The notes under the pieces are model-generated. The model was not told the DNA's origin. It was given only the letters and a program-made list of their open reading frames with translations, and searched no databases. The position numbers and the translations under genes are program-made. From the NCBI RefSeq assembly GCF_000502875.1, contig NZ_AYWX01000007.1, positions 47,844-104,486 of the forward strand: a DNA stretch of 56,643 nucleotides, written 5' to 3'. Position 1 is the first letter of the stretch. Each line of letters begins with the position of its first letter. The DNA comes from Mesorhizobium sp. L2C084A000. Lineage in GTDB: Bacteria; Pseudomonadota; Alphaproteobacteria; Rhizobiales; Rhizobiaceae. This document shows positions 6,492 to 15,968 of the stretch, in pieces.

Positions 6492-9369
6492 GCAGCCGCT
6501 CTCCTGCCGGGTCGAAGGCGCAAGGGGCGGTAATCGTCGCCTTGCTGATCTTGCCGAGATGCTGGATGTCGATCGTCTCGCCGTGCCGCGTCGCGCCGCG
6601 CTCGATCAGCCCAAGCGCAACCGGGCGGCCGAGCGTCGGGCTCTGGTAGCTCGAGGTGACAAAGCCCTGGCTGTGCACTCTGCCGTCGCTCCGTTTGATG
6701 CCATGCGCGCCGGTCGGCAGTGGCGCGTCGCCTTGCGGCACCGCCAGCCCGACAAGCTGCATGCGGTTTCCGCGCGAGGCCTCCTCGGTGAACAGCGAGC
6801 GGCGGCCGACGAACTCGCTCTGGCGTTTGGCGCGCGGACCGTCGACGCCGAGATCATGCGGCAACGTGGTGCCGTCAGTGTCCTTGCCAATGACGATAAA
6901 GCCTTTCTCTGCCCGCAGGATCATCAGCGCCTCGAGTCCGATGTCGACGGCCTCGAGCGCCTGGCCGGCCTCGCGCAGATGCGCCCATAACGGCTCGGCG
7001 CGATCGGCCCGGATGGAGATTTCGTAGCTCCTGTCGCCAGTGAAGCTGACGCGGGCAATACGGACATCGTCGCCGGCATAGGTGCCATGAGCGATCGCCA
7101 TATGCGGCAGGTCGGCATCGTCGAGCGAGAGGCCGAGGCCAAGCGTTTCGAGCAGTTTTCGGGAGTTTGGCCCCGAGACGGTCAGCGTCGCCATGTCTGA
7201 TGTGGCGTTGTGGATGTAGACGGCGTCGCGCCCAAAACGGTCCTGACGCCATTCCTCCAGCCGGGCGTGAACGGCAGCGACATGCGAGGACGAGCACGAG
7301 ACGACGAAGCGATGCTCGTCCAGCCGCACCAGAACGCCGTCGTCGAAGACCACGCCGTTCTCCGACAGCATGAAGCCGTAGCGGCAGCGGCCGGGCTTCA
7401 GCGTCGACATGGTGTTGTAGTACAGAAAATCCACGAATGCCGCCGCCTGCGGCCCGATCACCTCGATCTTGCCGAGCGTCGAACCATCGAACAGCGCCAC
7501 GGATTGACGGGCGCGCCGTGCCTCGTCCGCGATCGAACGCTCCGCATCTGCGTAGCCACCATAGTGGGCCGGGCGCAGCCAGCCGCCATATTCCTGAAAG
7601 ACGGCGCCATTGGCGCGGTGGACATTTTCGAGCGGCAGCCGGCGCACCGGTGCCATCAATTCGCCGACGCGCGTGCCGGCAAAGCTTGCCAGCGGCACCG
7701 GGGTGAATGGCGGACGATAGGTGGTGGTGCCGACCTCCGGCACCGTACGCCCGGTGATACCGGCCATCAGCGCCAGGCCGGGCAGGTTGGAGGTCTTGCC
7801 CTGGTCGGTCGCCATGCCGAGCGTGGTGTAGCGCTTCAGATGTTCGACCGAGACGAAGTTTTCGCGCGCTGCCAACTCGACGTCCTTCACGGTCACGTCG
7901 TTTTGATAGTCGATCCAAATGCGTCCCTTCGAGCCCGGCATCGGCCATGCGGCGACTATGCCGTCCGTCGCCTCCGGTCCGGTGCTCCGCGGTAGGGGAG
8001 CCTTCGTCTGGCCGAGCGATGCAACGGCGGTGCTGGCACCAGCAAACACCTCCGACAAGGAAACCGCGCCGGCAGCCGCACCTGCCACCGCGATGTTATC
8101 AACCGGATCGCCCGGCAGAAAGGCCGCGCGCGCCTCGCTCCAGGCGAGCTTGCCCTTGGCTTGGCCGAAGAGATGGATGGTCGGCGTCCAGCCGCCCGAG
8201 ATCAGGACGCAATCGGCATCGAACCTCGTGCCGTCGTCGAGCGTTACGCCGTCGACGCGCAGCCTGCCGCTGGCGGATATGAGAGAACGCCCTTTGGCCA
8301 GCCGGACATTGGCCGGCGCGGCAGGCGTGCCGTCGCGCCGGATGTCGACAAGCCTGACTTCGGCGCCGGCCTCGGCAAGCGCCCCCGCCACCTCATAGGC
8401 GCTGTCATTGCTGGTGGCGACGACGATGCGGCGGCCGACCAGCACAGCGTGGCGCCGGAGATAGGCGAGCGCCGCATCCGCCGATAGGATGCCCGGCAGG
8501 TCGTTGTTGGCGAAGGGCAGCGGCCGCTCGATGGCGCCGGCCGCCAGCACGATCTGGCGCGGCCTGACCCGCCACAGCGTATCCGGCCGGCCGTCGAGAT
8601 GACGCTGGTTCAGCCCGACCAGATTGTGGTCGTAAATGCCGAAGGCGATGGTCGAAGGCAGGATGAGGTGACCGCCAGCGGCAAGCTCGGCAATCGTCTC
8701 CTTGACCCATACGGCCGCCGGCTTGCCGTCGATCTCCGCGGCACGATGGCCGAGCGATCCGCCGGGGCTATGCTGGTCGTCGACCAGTGTGACGGTCAGG
8801 CCAGCACCAGACGCCAGCCTTGCCGCCGCCAGCCCTGCGGGTCCCGCGCCTACAACCAGCACATCGCAATGATGGTTGATCTGGTCCGCCGTGCCCGGCG
8901 AGATCCAGTCGGCGTCGACTGTGCCCAATCCCGCCATGGCGCGGATGCGCGGCTCGAACCTGTGCCAGTCCGGCCACATGAAAGTCTTGTAGTAGAACGC
9001 CGCCGGTATGAAGCGCGCGAAACGGTCGAGAAAGGCGTTGCGGTCGGCCAGCGCGCTGGGCGTGGCGTTGACGCTTTTCGCCACCAGCCCGTCGCGCGCC
9101 GGCTCGGTCGTGGCGCGCGTGTTGGGCTTCGCTGGCACGCTGCCGCCGAGATCGACCAGCGCGTTCGGCTCCTCGACGCCGGCACCCCAGATGCCGCGCG
9201 GCCGGTGATATTTGAAGCTGCGGCCGACGACCGCGACGTCGCCGGCCAGCAGCGCCGAGGCGATGGTGTCGCCGGCAAAGCCATGCACGGTGGCGCCGTC
9301 GAAGCTGAAGCGGATCGGGCGCGAGCGGTCGATGGCGCTGCCGCCGGTGGCAAGACGCGAGGCGGTCAC
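6484..9369 (-). CDS. soxA: Sarcosine oxidase alpha subunit
   Basis: A 961-residue subunit, close to the usual length of about 970-1000. Order of domains: an N-terminal Fer2_4-like domain (about 1-95), an NAD/FAD-type Rossmann domain with a GAGPAGLAAA motif near residue 175, and a C-terminal GcvT-like folate-binding half (about 570-961). The start is placed at GTG 9369, because the upstream soxD stop (9366-9368) overlaps it as GTGA and homology begins right after; an ATG at 9453 would lie inside soxD. The GcvT half should receive the methyl-derived one-carbon unit on tetrahydrofolate. Confidence 0.95.
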   Translation of the reverse strand: MTASRLATGGSAIDRSRPIRFSFDGATVHGFAGDTIASALLAGDVAVVGRSFKYHRPRGIWGAGVEEPNALVDLGGSVPAKPNTRATTEPARDGLVAKSVNATPSALADRNAFLDRFARFIPAAFYYKTFMWPDWHRFEPRIRAMAGLGTVDADWISPGTADQINHHCDVLVVGAGPAGLAAARLASGAGLTVTLVDDQHSPGGSLGHRAAEIDGKPAAVWVKETIAELAAGGHLILPSTIAFGIYDHNLVGLNQRHLDGRPDTLWRVRPRQIVLAAGAIERPLPFANNDLPGILSADAALAYLRRHAVLVGRRIVVATSNDSAYEVAGALAEAGAEVRLVDIRRDGTPAAPANVRLAKGRSLISASGRLRVDGVTLDDGTRFDADCVLISGGWTPTIHLFGQAKGKLAWSEARAAFLPGDPVDNIAVAGAAAGAVSLSEVFAGASTAVASLGQTKAPLPRSTGPEATDGIVAAWPMPGSKGRIWIDYQNDVTVKDVELAARENFVSVEHLKRYTTLGMATDQGKTSNLPGLALMAGITGRTVPEVGTTTYRPPFTPVPLASFAGTRVGELMAPVRRLPLENVHRANGAVFQEYGGWLRPAHYGGYADAERSIADEARRARQSVALFDGSTLGKIEVIGPQAAAFVDFLYYNTMSTLKPGRCRYGFMLSENGVVFDDGVLVRLDEHRFVVSCSSSHVAAVHARLEEWRQDRFGRDAVYIHNATSDMATLTVSGPNSRKLLETLGLGLSLDDADLPHMAIAHGTYAGDDVRIARVSFTGDRSYEISIRADRAEPLWAHLREAGQALEAVDIGLEALMILRAEKGFIVIGKDTDGTTLPHDLGVDGPRAKRQSEFVGRRSLFTEEASRGNRMQLVGLAVPQGDAPLPTGAHGIKRSDGRVHSQGFVTSSYQSPTLGRPVALGLIERGATRHGETIDIQHLGKISKATITAPCAFDPAGERLHA

Positions 9370-9632
9370 GCGGCATGCTCCCCGTCGAGAGCGGCCGAAG
9401 ACAGCACCTTGTGGGTGATGGTGTCCCGCCCCATGACGAAGAACTCGCCGCAAATCATGTGAACCCAGATCTCGCGCGCCGTGCCTTTCGGATTGCCGCG
9501 CAGATAGAGGTACTCAGCCCAGCGATCGATCGGCACGTCGGCACCGTCAGGCCTGATGTTGCCGGCATCGCCGCCATAGTGGAATTCGGTCTCGTCACGC
9601 GGGCCGCAAAATGGGCAAGGGAACAACTGCAT
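9366..9632 (-). CDS. soxD: Sarcosine oxidase delta subunit
   Basis: An 88-residue protein beginning MQLFPCPFCGPR. Cysteines at positions 6 and 9 form the CPFCG zinc-binding motif typical of SoxD; a further Cys lies at 61 and a His at 58. It is a structural zinc subunit of the tetrameric oxidase. Start ATG 9632 lies 8 bp after the soxB stop. A longer in-frame reading to 9887 would run back through soxB and is rejected. The stop overlaps the soxA GTG. Confidence 0.95.
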   Translation of the reverse strand: MQLFPCPFCGPRDETEFHYGGDAGNIRPDGADVPIDRWAEYLYLRGNPKGTAREIWVHMICGEFFVMGRDTITHKVLSSAALDGEHAA

Positions 9633-9640
9633 GATTGCCT

Positions 9641-10894
9641 CTAATGCGCGATGCCGGAGCCGGCCGCTTCGTCGATCAGCCGCCCGCTGGCGAAGCGATC
9701 GAGGTCGAAGGGGCGGCTGATGTCGTTGTGCTTGCCGGTCGCCAGCAACTGCGCCAGCAGCGTGCCGCCGGCGGGGATAGCCTTGAAGCCGCCCGTGCCC
9801 CAGCCGCAATTGAGGAACAGGCCGGGCAGCGGTGATTCGCCTATGATCGGCGAGGAATCCGGCACGACATCGACGACCCCGGCCCATTGCCGCATCAGCT
9901 TGAGCTGGCCGAAGATCGGGAACATTTCCAAAAGACCGGCAATCACCTCCTCCAGCGTCGGCAGATTGCCGCGCTGCGCATAGGAAGGGATGCGGTCAAG
10001 GCCGCCGCCGATGACGATCTCGCCCTTGTCCGACTGGCTGACATAGACGCCGCAGCCGGGCGACAGCACCACCGTGTCGAGGATCGGCTTGACCGGCTCG
10101 GACACGCAGGCTTGCAGCGCATAGGAATTGATCGGCAGCCGGAAGCCGGCCTTTGCCGCCAGCACCGAAGAATGCCCGGCTACCGCCATGCCGATGCGGT
10201 CGGCACGGATCGCGCCACGCGACGTCTGGACGCCGCGACAGCGGCCGCCTTCGATGATGAAATCAGTGATCTCGCAGTTCTGGATGATATCGACGCCGAG
10301 CCGGCTCGCCGCCCGCGCGTAGCCCCAGGCGACGGCGTCATGGCGCGCCGTGCCGGCCCTGCCTTGCCAGATGCCGCCGAACACCGGGAAGCGCGCGTCC
10401 GGCGAAAAATTGTAGATCGGCGCCACCCGGCGCACATCCTCGGGAGAAAACAATTCGGCATCGATGCCGTTGATCTGCATAGCGTTGACGGTACGCGCGC
10501 CGATCTCCATCTCCGCGGTCGAGTGGCACAGATTGACCATGCCGCGCTGCGACAGCATGACATTGTAGTTCAGGTCCTTGCCCAGCCCTTCGTAAAGGCG
10601 GTGCGCCAGCCCGTAGAGCTCAACGCTTTCCGGGTAATAGTAGTTGGAGCGCACCACGGTGGTGTTGCGGCCGGTGTTGCCGCCGCCGATCCAGCCCTTT
10701 TCCAGCACAGCGACCCTGGTGATGTTGTGGTTCTTTGCCAGATAATAGGCCGTCGCCAGCCCATGGCCGCCGCCGCCGATGACGATCGCGTCGTAGGCTG
10801 GCTTCGGCTCGGGCGAGCGCCAGGCCGGCTTCCAGCCAGTCTGGCCGGCCAGGCCCTCCTTGAACAGCGATAATGCGGAATAGCGTCTGGTCAT
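9641..10894 (-). CDS. soxB: Sarcosine oxidase beta subunit
   Basis: A 417-residue flavoprotein, the standard SoxB length. The FAD dinucleotide-binding motif VIGGGGHGLATAYYLAK lies near residue 38, within a DAO-type fold. SoxB carries the site where sarcosine is oxidised. ATG 10894 (MTRRYSALSLFKEG) is the conserved SoxB N-terminus; the longer in-frame start at 11035 is unlikely. First of the four sox genes, 82 bp downstream of the dimethylglycine-dehydrogenase-like gene, so all five may be one transcript. The glyA and purU genes that often accompany sox operons are absent here. Confidence 0.96.
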   Translation of the reverse strand: MTRRYSALSLFKEGLAGQTGWKPAWRSPEPKPAYDAIVIGGGGHGLATAYYLAKNHNITRVAVLEKGWIGGGNTGRNTTVVRSNYYYPESVELYGLAHRLYEGLGKDLNYNVMLSQRGMVNLCHSTAEMEIGARTVNAMQINGIDAELFSPEDVRRVAPIYNFSPDARFPVFGGIWQGRAGTARHDAVAWGYARAASRLGVDIIQNCEITDFIIEGGRCRGVQTSRGAIRADRIGMAVAGHSSVLAAKAGFRLPINSYALQACVSEPVKPILDTVVLSPGCGVYVSQSDKGEIVIGGGLDRIPSYAQRGNLPTLEEVIAGLLEMFPIFGQLKLMRQWAGVVDVVPDSSPIIGESPLPGLFLNCGWGTGGFKAIPAGGTLLAQLLATGKHNDISRPFDLDRFASGRLIDEAAGSGIAH

Positions 10895-10976
10895 GGCGTG
10901 CCGGACAGATCTGAATTTCTGAAGGGAACGTGAATCATTGCATGGTCTTTTGCACGGATGCCGCCGGTTCGATCGG

Positions 10977-13388
10977 TCATGCCCGCATCGCCTTGCCCAG
11001 TGGATCGTATGGCGACGAAGCGATGACGCGCGCACCTCTTTCGACGCCGACGATGTGGGTTGTCAACTGCGTATCGATCTCGGCCGCCTCGCGCTCGACC
11101 AGCGCCATGGCGAGGCTCTTGCCGACCGTATGGCCATAGCCGCCGGAGGTGACGAAGCCGGTGAGCCCGCCTTTGTTCCAGATGGGTTCGTAGCCGCTGG
11201 CATCGGCATCCGCCGCGTCGATTTCGAGCGTCACCAGCGTGCGCCGGGATTTAACCTGCCGCTCCTTCAGCGCCGCCTCACGGCCGATGAAATCGCCCTT
11301 GTCGAAAGCGATCCAGCGGCCCATTCCGGTCTCATCAGGCGTATAGTCCTGCGTGAACTCGCGTGACCAGATGCCAAAGCTCTTTTCGAGCCGCAGCGAA
11401 TTGACCGCGCCGAAGCCATATTCGGTCACATCAAGATCCTTGCCTGCCGACAGCAGCGCACGGCGCAGGCCCGCGTGCTCATTGGCCTCGCAATGGATCT
11501 CGTAGCCGAGCTCGCCGATGACCGACAGCCGACCGACCTTGGCCCGCACCAGGCCGACATCCAATGTCTTGCAGGCGAGGAAGCCGAAAGCCTCGTGCGA
11601 GACATCCTGGTGTGTCAGCCGCTCGAGCAGCATTCGCGCATTGGGTCCGGCGAGCGAGAAACCGACTACCGCATCGGAAATGTCGCGGACGGTGACGCCG
11701 TCGCCCAGATGCTGTTCGAACCAGCGCATATGCCATTGGCGCAGATAGTAGGATCCCATGATCCACCAGGAGCCATCGCCCCAGTTGAAGACGGTGAGAT
11801 CGCCCTTGAGTTTGCCGTTTTCGCCCAGCATCGGCGCGAGCTTGGCGCGTCCCGGCTTGGGCAGCGCACAGGCAAGCAGCCGGTCGAGCCAAGCCTCGGC
11901 CCGCGAACCGGTGATCTCGTAGCGCGAGAAAGCTGATATATCGAGCAGGCCGACACCTTCGCGCACTTTGCGGCATTCCTGTGCGACAATGTCGAAGGCG
12001 TTGGAGCGCTTCAGCGTCGGTGTCTCGACGAAGCCTTGCGGCGCGAAATAGAGCGGCACTTCCATGCCCCATGAATTGCCCCAGCGCGCGCCGGCGGCAT
12101 CCATCGCGTCATGCGCGCCGGCTGTCTTCAAGGGCCGTCCCGCCGGCAGCTGCTCGTTGGGATAGCTCATGACGAAGCGGCGCGAATAGAACTGCCCGGT
12201 GGTCTGCCTGATGTATTCGCGGTTGGAGGCGAAGTCGCCATAGCGGGCGATGTCCATGCCGTAGACGTCGGCTTCCGGCTCGCCATGGATCATCCATTCG
12301 GCCAGCGACTTGCCGACGCCGCCGCCTTGCAGGAAACCGGCCATGACGCCGCACGCCACCCAGTAATTGGGCACGCCGCGCACCGGGCCGACCAGCGGAT
12401 TGCCGTCCGGTGAGAAGGTGAAGGCGCCGTTTACCCAGCGCTTGATGCCGGCTGTCTCCAGGCAGGGATAACGGCTGAAGCCGAGCGCCAGCTCGTCGGC
12501 GATGCGGTCGGTATCTTCCTGGATCAGTTCGATGCCGTAGTCCCAGGGCGCCCCGTCCATGTTCCAGTGTTTGTGGTTGACCTCATAGATCCCAAGCAGA
12601 AGGCCTTTCTGCTCCTGGCGCATGTAGGTGAAGCCTTCGAGATCGACGATCAGCGGCAATTCCATGTCCAGCGCCTGGATTTCGGGCAATGCCTCGGTGA
12701 CGAGATAATGGTGTTCCATCGGCGATACCGGCAGGTCGATGCCGGCCATCCTGCCGACCTGCTTGGCCCACAGTCCGCCGGCATTGACGACGTGCTCGGC
12801 AATCACCGTGCCCTTCTCGGTGACCACGTCCCAACCGCCATCGGCGCGGCGGTTGAGTTCCAGCACCCGGTTGTGCTCGATGATGTCGGCGCCGCGCAGC
12901 CTGGCTGCCTTGGCATAGGCGTGCACGACGCCTGAGGGATCGATATGGCCCTCGCGCGCGGCAAAGAGGCCTCCCAGCATGCCGTCGGTGTTGAGGATCG
13001 GGCAGCGCTGCTTGATCTCATCGACACCGACCAGGTGGACATCGTCGATGCCCATGGTCTGGAAGATGCGGTAGGAGGCCTTGAGCCATTCCCAGCGCTC
13101 GGGCGCCGAGGCGACCGAGATGCCGCCGGTCATGTGCATGCCGATGCTCTGGCCCGATTCCTTCTCGACCTCGGAGAGCAGGTCGATCGTATAGGCCTGC
13201 AGGGCGGCGATGTTGGGATCGGCGTTCAGCGCATGGAATCCGCCGGCCGCATGCCAGCTCGATCCCGCTGTCAGTACCTCGCGTTCGATAAGCGCGACGT
13301 CGCTCCAGCCGAACTTCGCCAGGTGATAGAGCACCGAGGCTCCAACCACGCCGCCGCCGATGACGATCGCCCTGTATTGGGATTTCAT
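10977..13388 (-). CDS. Dimethylglycine dehydrogenase-like FAD oxidoreductase with GcvT domain
   Basis: An 803-residue protein with an N-terminal DAO domain (Rossmann motif VIGGGVVGASVLYHLAK from about residue 8), the GSSWHAAGG segment near residue 43 whose His is where this family attaches FAD, and a C-terminal GcvT folate domain (about 440-803). Members oxidise N-methyl groups of dimethylglycine, sarcosine or 4-methylaminobutanoate and pass the carbon to tetrahydrofolate. ATG 13388 is chosen over 13439 because the Rossmann motif follows at normal distance. Upstream of soxBDAG, so dimethylglycine to sarcosine to glycine is the simplest pathway. With the downstream-regulated aldehyde dehydrogenase, 4-methylaminobutanoate is an alternative substrate. 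Confidence 0.88.
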   Translation of the reverse strand: MKSQYRAIVIGGGVVGASVLYHLAKFGWSDVALIEREVLTAGSSWHAAGGFHALNADPNIAALQAYTIDLLSEVEKESGQSIGMHMTGGISVASAPERWEWLKASYRIFQTMGIDDVHLVGVDEIKQRCPILNTDGMLGGLFAAREGHIDPSGVVHAYAKAARLRGADIIEHNRVLELNRRADGGWDVVTEKGTVIAEHVVNAGGLWAKQVGRMAGIDLPVSPMEHHYLVTEALPEIQALDMELPLIVDLEGFTYMRQEQKGLLLGIYEVNHKHWNMDGAPWDYGIELIQEDTDRIADELALGFSRYPCLETAGIKRWVNGAFTFSPDGNPLVGPVRGVPNYWVACGVMAGFLQGGGVGKSLAEWMIHGEPEADVYGMDIARYGDFASNREYIRQTTGQFYSRRFVMSYPNEQLPAGRPLKTAGAHDAMDAAGARWGNSWGMEVPLYFAPQGFVETPTLKRSNAFDIVAQECRKVREGVGLLDISAFSRYEITGSRAEAWLDRLLACALPKPGRAKLAPMLGENGKLKGDLTVFNWGDGSWWIMGSYYLRQWHMRWFEQHLGDGVTVRDISDAVVGFSLAGPNARMLLERLTHQDVSHEAFGFLACKTLDVGLVRAKVGRLSVIGELGYEIHCEANEHAGLRRALLSAGKDLDVTEYGFGAVNSLRLEKSFGIWSREFTQDYTPDETGMGRWIAFDKGDFIGREAALKERQVKSRRTLVTLEIDAADADASGYEPIWNKGGLTGFVTSGGYGHTVGKSLAMALVEREAAEIDTQLTTHIVGVERGARVIASSPYDPLGKAMRA

Positions 13389-13432
13389 CCTGTCGCACTC
13401 CACCCAGTCAGTGTGGCGTACCCTATCGGTAT

Positions 13433-13446
13433 TGTACATATGTGTC
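13433..13446 (+). promoter_or_regulatory. Candidate TetR operator upstream of the dimethylglycine-dehydrogenase-like gene
   Basis: The sequence TGTACATATGTGTC has half-sites TGTACA and TGTC separated by 4 bases and lies 45 bp upstream of the ATG at 13388. The same half-sites with the same spacing occur, inverted, at 14305-14318 between the TetR gene and the aldehyde dehydrogenase. Two matching sites bracketing a TetR gene suggest its operators (inference). Confidence 0.5.
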
Positions 13447-13600
13447 TAGAACTTGGCGGAGGACGGAATGACGGTCCATGATGTCGCTTTGCGCCGATGC
13501 GGCAGAGGGGCGCCTCCGCTGCTGTCGGCAGCAAACGTGCTTGCTATTTGGGTCGATGCACGCCCGCGAAGTCGCCAGCCGCGGGGCCGAACGGGCCGTA

Positions 13601-14260
13601 CTATCGGTTGCGCAAAAGCGTTTTCTCGACATAGCGCGAGAAGTCTTCGACATCCTCCGCCGGAGGCTCCTGGCCGGTGAAGCTGCGCAGATAACCGGCG
13701 ACGTGAGGCAGGCGGCTGCTCATCGGCTCGTTGAGCTCAAGCGAGTAATAGCCGATCTGCATGAAATACAGCACGCGGGCTCGCACGAACGCGTCTTCTT
13801 CCTCATAGCCGTGGCGCATGAACATGTGGCGGATGGCGTTGACGCGCTCCTCGTCGGCCTCGTCGAGCGCGCGCCTGATGGCGGGCGAGCGGCGGGCCCA
13901 GGCCCTGATCGCGAAATCCAGCTGCGGATCGAACAGTTTTTCGTCCACCCAGCATTCGAAAATGCTCATCACCCCGCGGATGACGGTCGCGGAAGGCCGC
14001 CTGGCCCGTTCGACGATGAACCTGGTGTTGGTCTGCCGCCAGTAATCTAGCAATTGATCGAGCAGATCCTGTCGGCTCTTGAAATACCAGTAGAAGCTGG
14101 AACGCGACACATCGAGCTTCTGTCCAAGCGTCAGCACGCGGACGCGTTCGACACCGTCAGAGATCAACGTTTCAAGCGCAAGCTTCAGCCAGTCTTCGCG
14201 AGTGGCCTTGATATTGCCGGTGGCGCCGGCGCGCTGAATCGTCGTTTCGAGAGCTGCCAT
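13601..14260 (-). CDS. TetR-family transcriptional regulator
   Basis: A 219-residue regulator. The N-terminal TetR helix-turn-helix spans about residues 18-65 and includes LTLGQKLDVSRSSFYWYFKSRQDLLDQ, the second half of the DNA-binding motif. The C-terminal part is an all-helical ligand domain. Start ATG 14260 is preferred over 14278. It lies between the dimethylglycine-dehydrogenase-like operon (same strand, 212 bp away) and a divergent aldehyde dehydrogenase. Matching 14-bp palindromic sites on both sides suggest it controls both and itself. The inducer is unknown; a methylated amine is likely from context. Confidence 0.9.
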   Translation of the reverse strand: MAALETTIQRAGATGNIKATREDWLKLALETLISDGVERVRVLTLGQKLDVSRSSFYWYFKSRQDLLDQLLDYWRQTNTRFIVERARRPSATVIRGVMSIFECWVDEKLFDPQLDFAIRAWARRSPAIRRALDEADEERVNAIRHMFMRHGYEEEDAFVRARVLYFMQIGYYSLELNEPMSSRLPHVAGYLRSFTGQEPPAEDVEDFSRYVEKTLLRNR

Positions 14261-14304
14261 CGACACGACGCATGACACGCTGCCTCAGGCAAATCAAGGC
14301 TATG

Positions 14305-14318
14305 GACATTTGTGTACA
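14305..14318 (-). promoter_or_regulatory. Candidate TetR operator between tetR and the aldehyde dehydrogenase gene
   Basis: On the minus strand the bases read TGTACA, four bases, TGTC, the same half-sites and spacing as at 13433-13446. The site sits 45 bp upstream of the TetR start and 211 bp upstream of the aldehyde dehydrogenase ATG. The match covers 10 of 14 bases, and all 10 half-site bases are identical. Confidence 0.5.
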
Positions 14319-14528
14319 GACCAAATCGGGCCCAAGCCGAACGATGCATCGTGGCTGTTGGCTGCATCGAGGCTCGATGGGGCATTGTCGTCGCCCGCCA
14401 TCCGCGCGGCGCAAGCGGGGATTTTTGTCGCGGCTGCTGGTTCACTGTTTGCTTTCCCGCGAGGCAATTGTCTGGCAAATACCAGTTCAGACAGATGCCC
14501 GCGCGGCCAACAAGCAGGAACATACGAT

Positions 14529-15968
14529 ATGACGCTGTTTCGAAAGAACCTCATCGATGGCGAGTGGGTCGGCGACGCCGGTTCGCGCAACATCAACCCC
14601 TCGGATACCGGTGACATCGTCGGCGATTATGCCTCGGCGGGTGTCGAACAGGCCAAGCAGGCGATCGCCGCGGCCAAGGCAGCGTTCCCGGCTTGGTCCC
14701 GCTCCGGTCCGCTGGCGCGTCACGCGGTGCTGAAAAAGGCCTCCGACGAGATTTTGGCGCGCAAGGACGAGATTGGCCGCAACCTGGCGCGTGAGGAAGG
14801 CAAGACGCTGGCCGAAGGCATCGGCGAGACCATTCGCGCCGCCCAGATTTTCGATTTCTTTGCCGGCGAAACGTTGCGTTTGACCGGAGAGGTCGTGCCG
14901 AGCGTGCGACCGGGCGTCGGCGTCGAGATGACGCGCGAGGCGGTCGGCGTGGTCGGCATCATCACGCCATGGAATTTTCCGATCGCCATTCCGGCCTGGA
15001 AGATCGCCCCGGCATTAACCCACGGCAACACCGTCGTCTTCAAGCCGGCGGAGCTGGTTCCAGAGAGCGCCTGGACCATTGTCGACATCCTGCATCGCGC
15101 CGGCCTGCCAAAGGGCGTGCTCAATCTCGTCATGGGCAAGGGTTCGGTGGTCGGTCAGGCGATGCTCGACAGTCCCGACGTCAACGCCATCAGCTTCACC
15201 GGCTCGGTCGGTACCGGCAAGCGCGTTGCCGCGGCAAGCATCGAACACATGCGCAAGTTCCAGCTTGAAATGGGCGGCAAGAACCCACTGGTCGTGCTCG
15301 ACGATGCCGATCTTGCGATCGCCGTCGATTGCGCGCTCAATGGCGCCTTCTTCTCGACCGGCCAGCGCTGCACCGCGTCGTCCAGGCTGATCGTGACCGA
15401 GGCCATCCATGACCGTTTCGTCGATGCCCTCAAGGATCGCATGAGCAAACTGGTCATCGGCGATGCGCTCGACGCGCAGACCCAGATCGGTCCTGTCGTC
15501 GACGCGACGCAGCTGAAGCAGGACGAGGACTATATCGCCATCGGCGTCAGGGAAGGTGCCACGCTCGCCTTCGGCGGCGAGCGGCTCGACCGCAAGACGC
15601 CAGGCTTCTATCTGCAGCCGGCATTGCTGACCGAGGCCACCAATGCCATGCGCAGTTCGCGCGAGGAGATTTTCGGACCTGTCGCCAGCGTCATTCGCGT
15701 CAAGGACTATGACGAGGCGCTTTCCGTCGCCAACGACACGCCCTTCGGCTTGACCTCCGGCATCTGCACCTCGAGCCTCAAGCATGCCACGCACTTCAAG
15801 CGCAATTCGGAGGCCGGAATGGTGATGGTCAACCTGCCGACGGCGGGTGTCGATTTCCATGTTCCCTTCGGCGGCCGCAAGGGTTCGAGCTATGGGCCGC
15901 GCGAGCAGGGCCACTATGCGGCGGAGTTCTACACCACGGTGAAGACGGCCTATACGTTCGCAGGCTGA
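14529..15968 (+). CDS. NAD(P)-dependent aldehyde dehydrogenase (alpha-ketoglutaric/succinic semialdehyde dehydrogenase type)
   Basis: A 479-residue ALDH. The PWNFPIAIPAWKIAPAL segment (about residue 145) and the catalytic base Glu in LEMGGKNP (near 250) precede the nucleophile Cys in GQRCTASSR (near 284). The sequence is closest in style to the alpha-ketoglutaric semialdehyde dehydrogenase/YcbD group, though succinic semialdehyde and aminoaldehyde dehydrogenases are related. Start ATG 14529; the in-frame reading from 14310 would cross the promoter region. Divergent from the TetR gene. If the neighbouring flavoenzyme acts on 4-methylaminobutanoate, this enzyme could oxidise the resulting succinic semialdehyde. 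Confidence 0.87.
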   Translation: MTLFRKNLIDGEWVGDAGSRNINPSDTGDIVGDYASAGVEQAKQAIAAAKAAFPAWSRSGPLARHAVLKKASDEILARKDEIGRNLAREEGKTLAEGIGETIRAAQIFDFFAGETLRLTGEVVPSVRPGVGVEMTREAVGVVGIITPWNFPIAIPAWKIAPALTHGNTVVFKPAELVPESAWTIVDILHRAGLPKGVLNLVMGKGSVVGQAMLDSPDVNAISFTGSVGTGKRVAAASIEHMRKFQLEMGGKNPLVVLDDADLAIAVDCALNGAFFSTGQRCTASSRLIVTEAIHDRFVDALKDRMSKLVIGDALDAQTQIGPVVDATQLKQDEDYIAIGVREGATLAFGGERLDRKTPGFYLQPALLTEATNAMRSSREEIFGPVASVIRVKDYDEALSVANDTPFGLTSGICTSSLKHATHFKRNSEAGMVMVNLPTAGVDFHVPFGGRKGSSYGPREQGHYAAEFYTTVKTAYTFAG

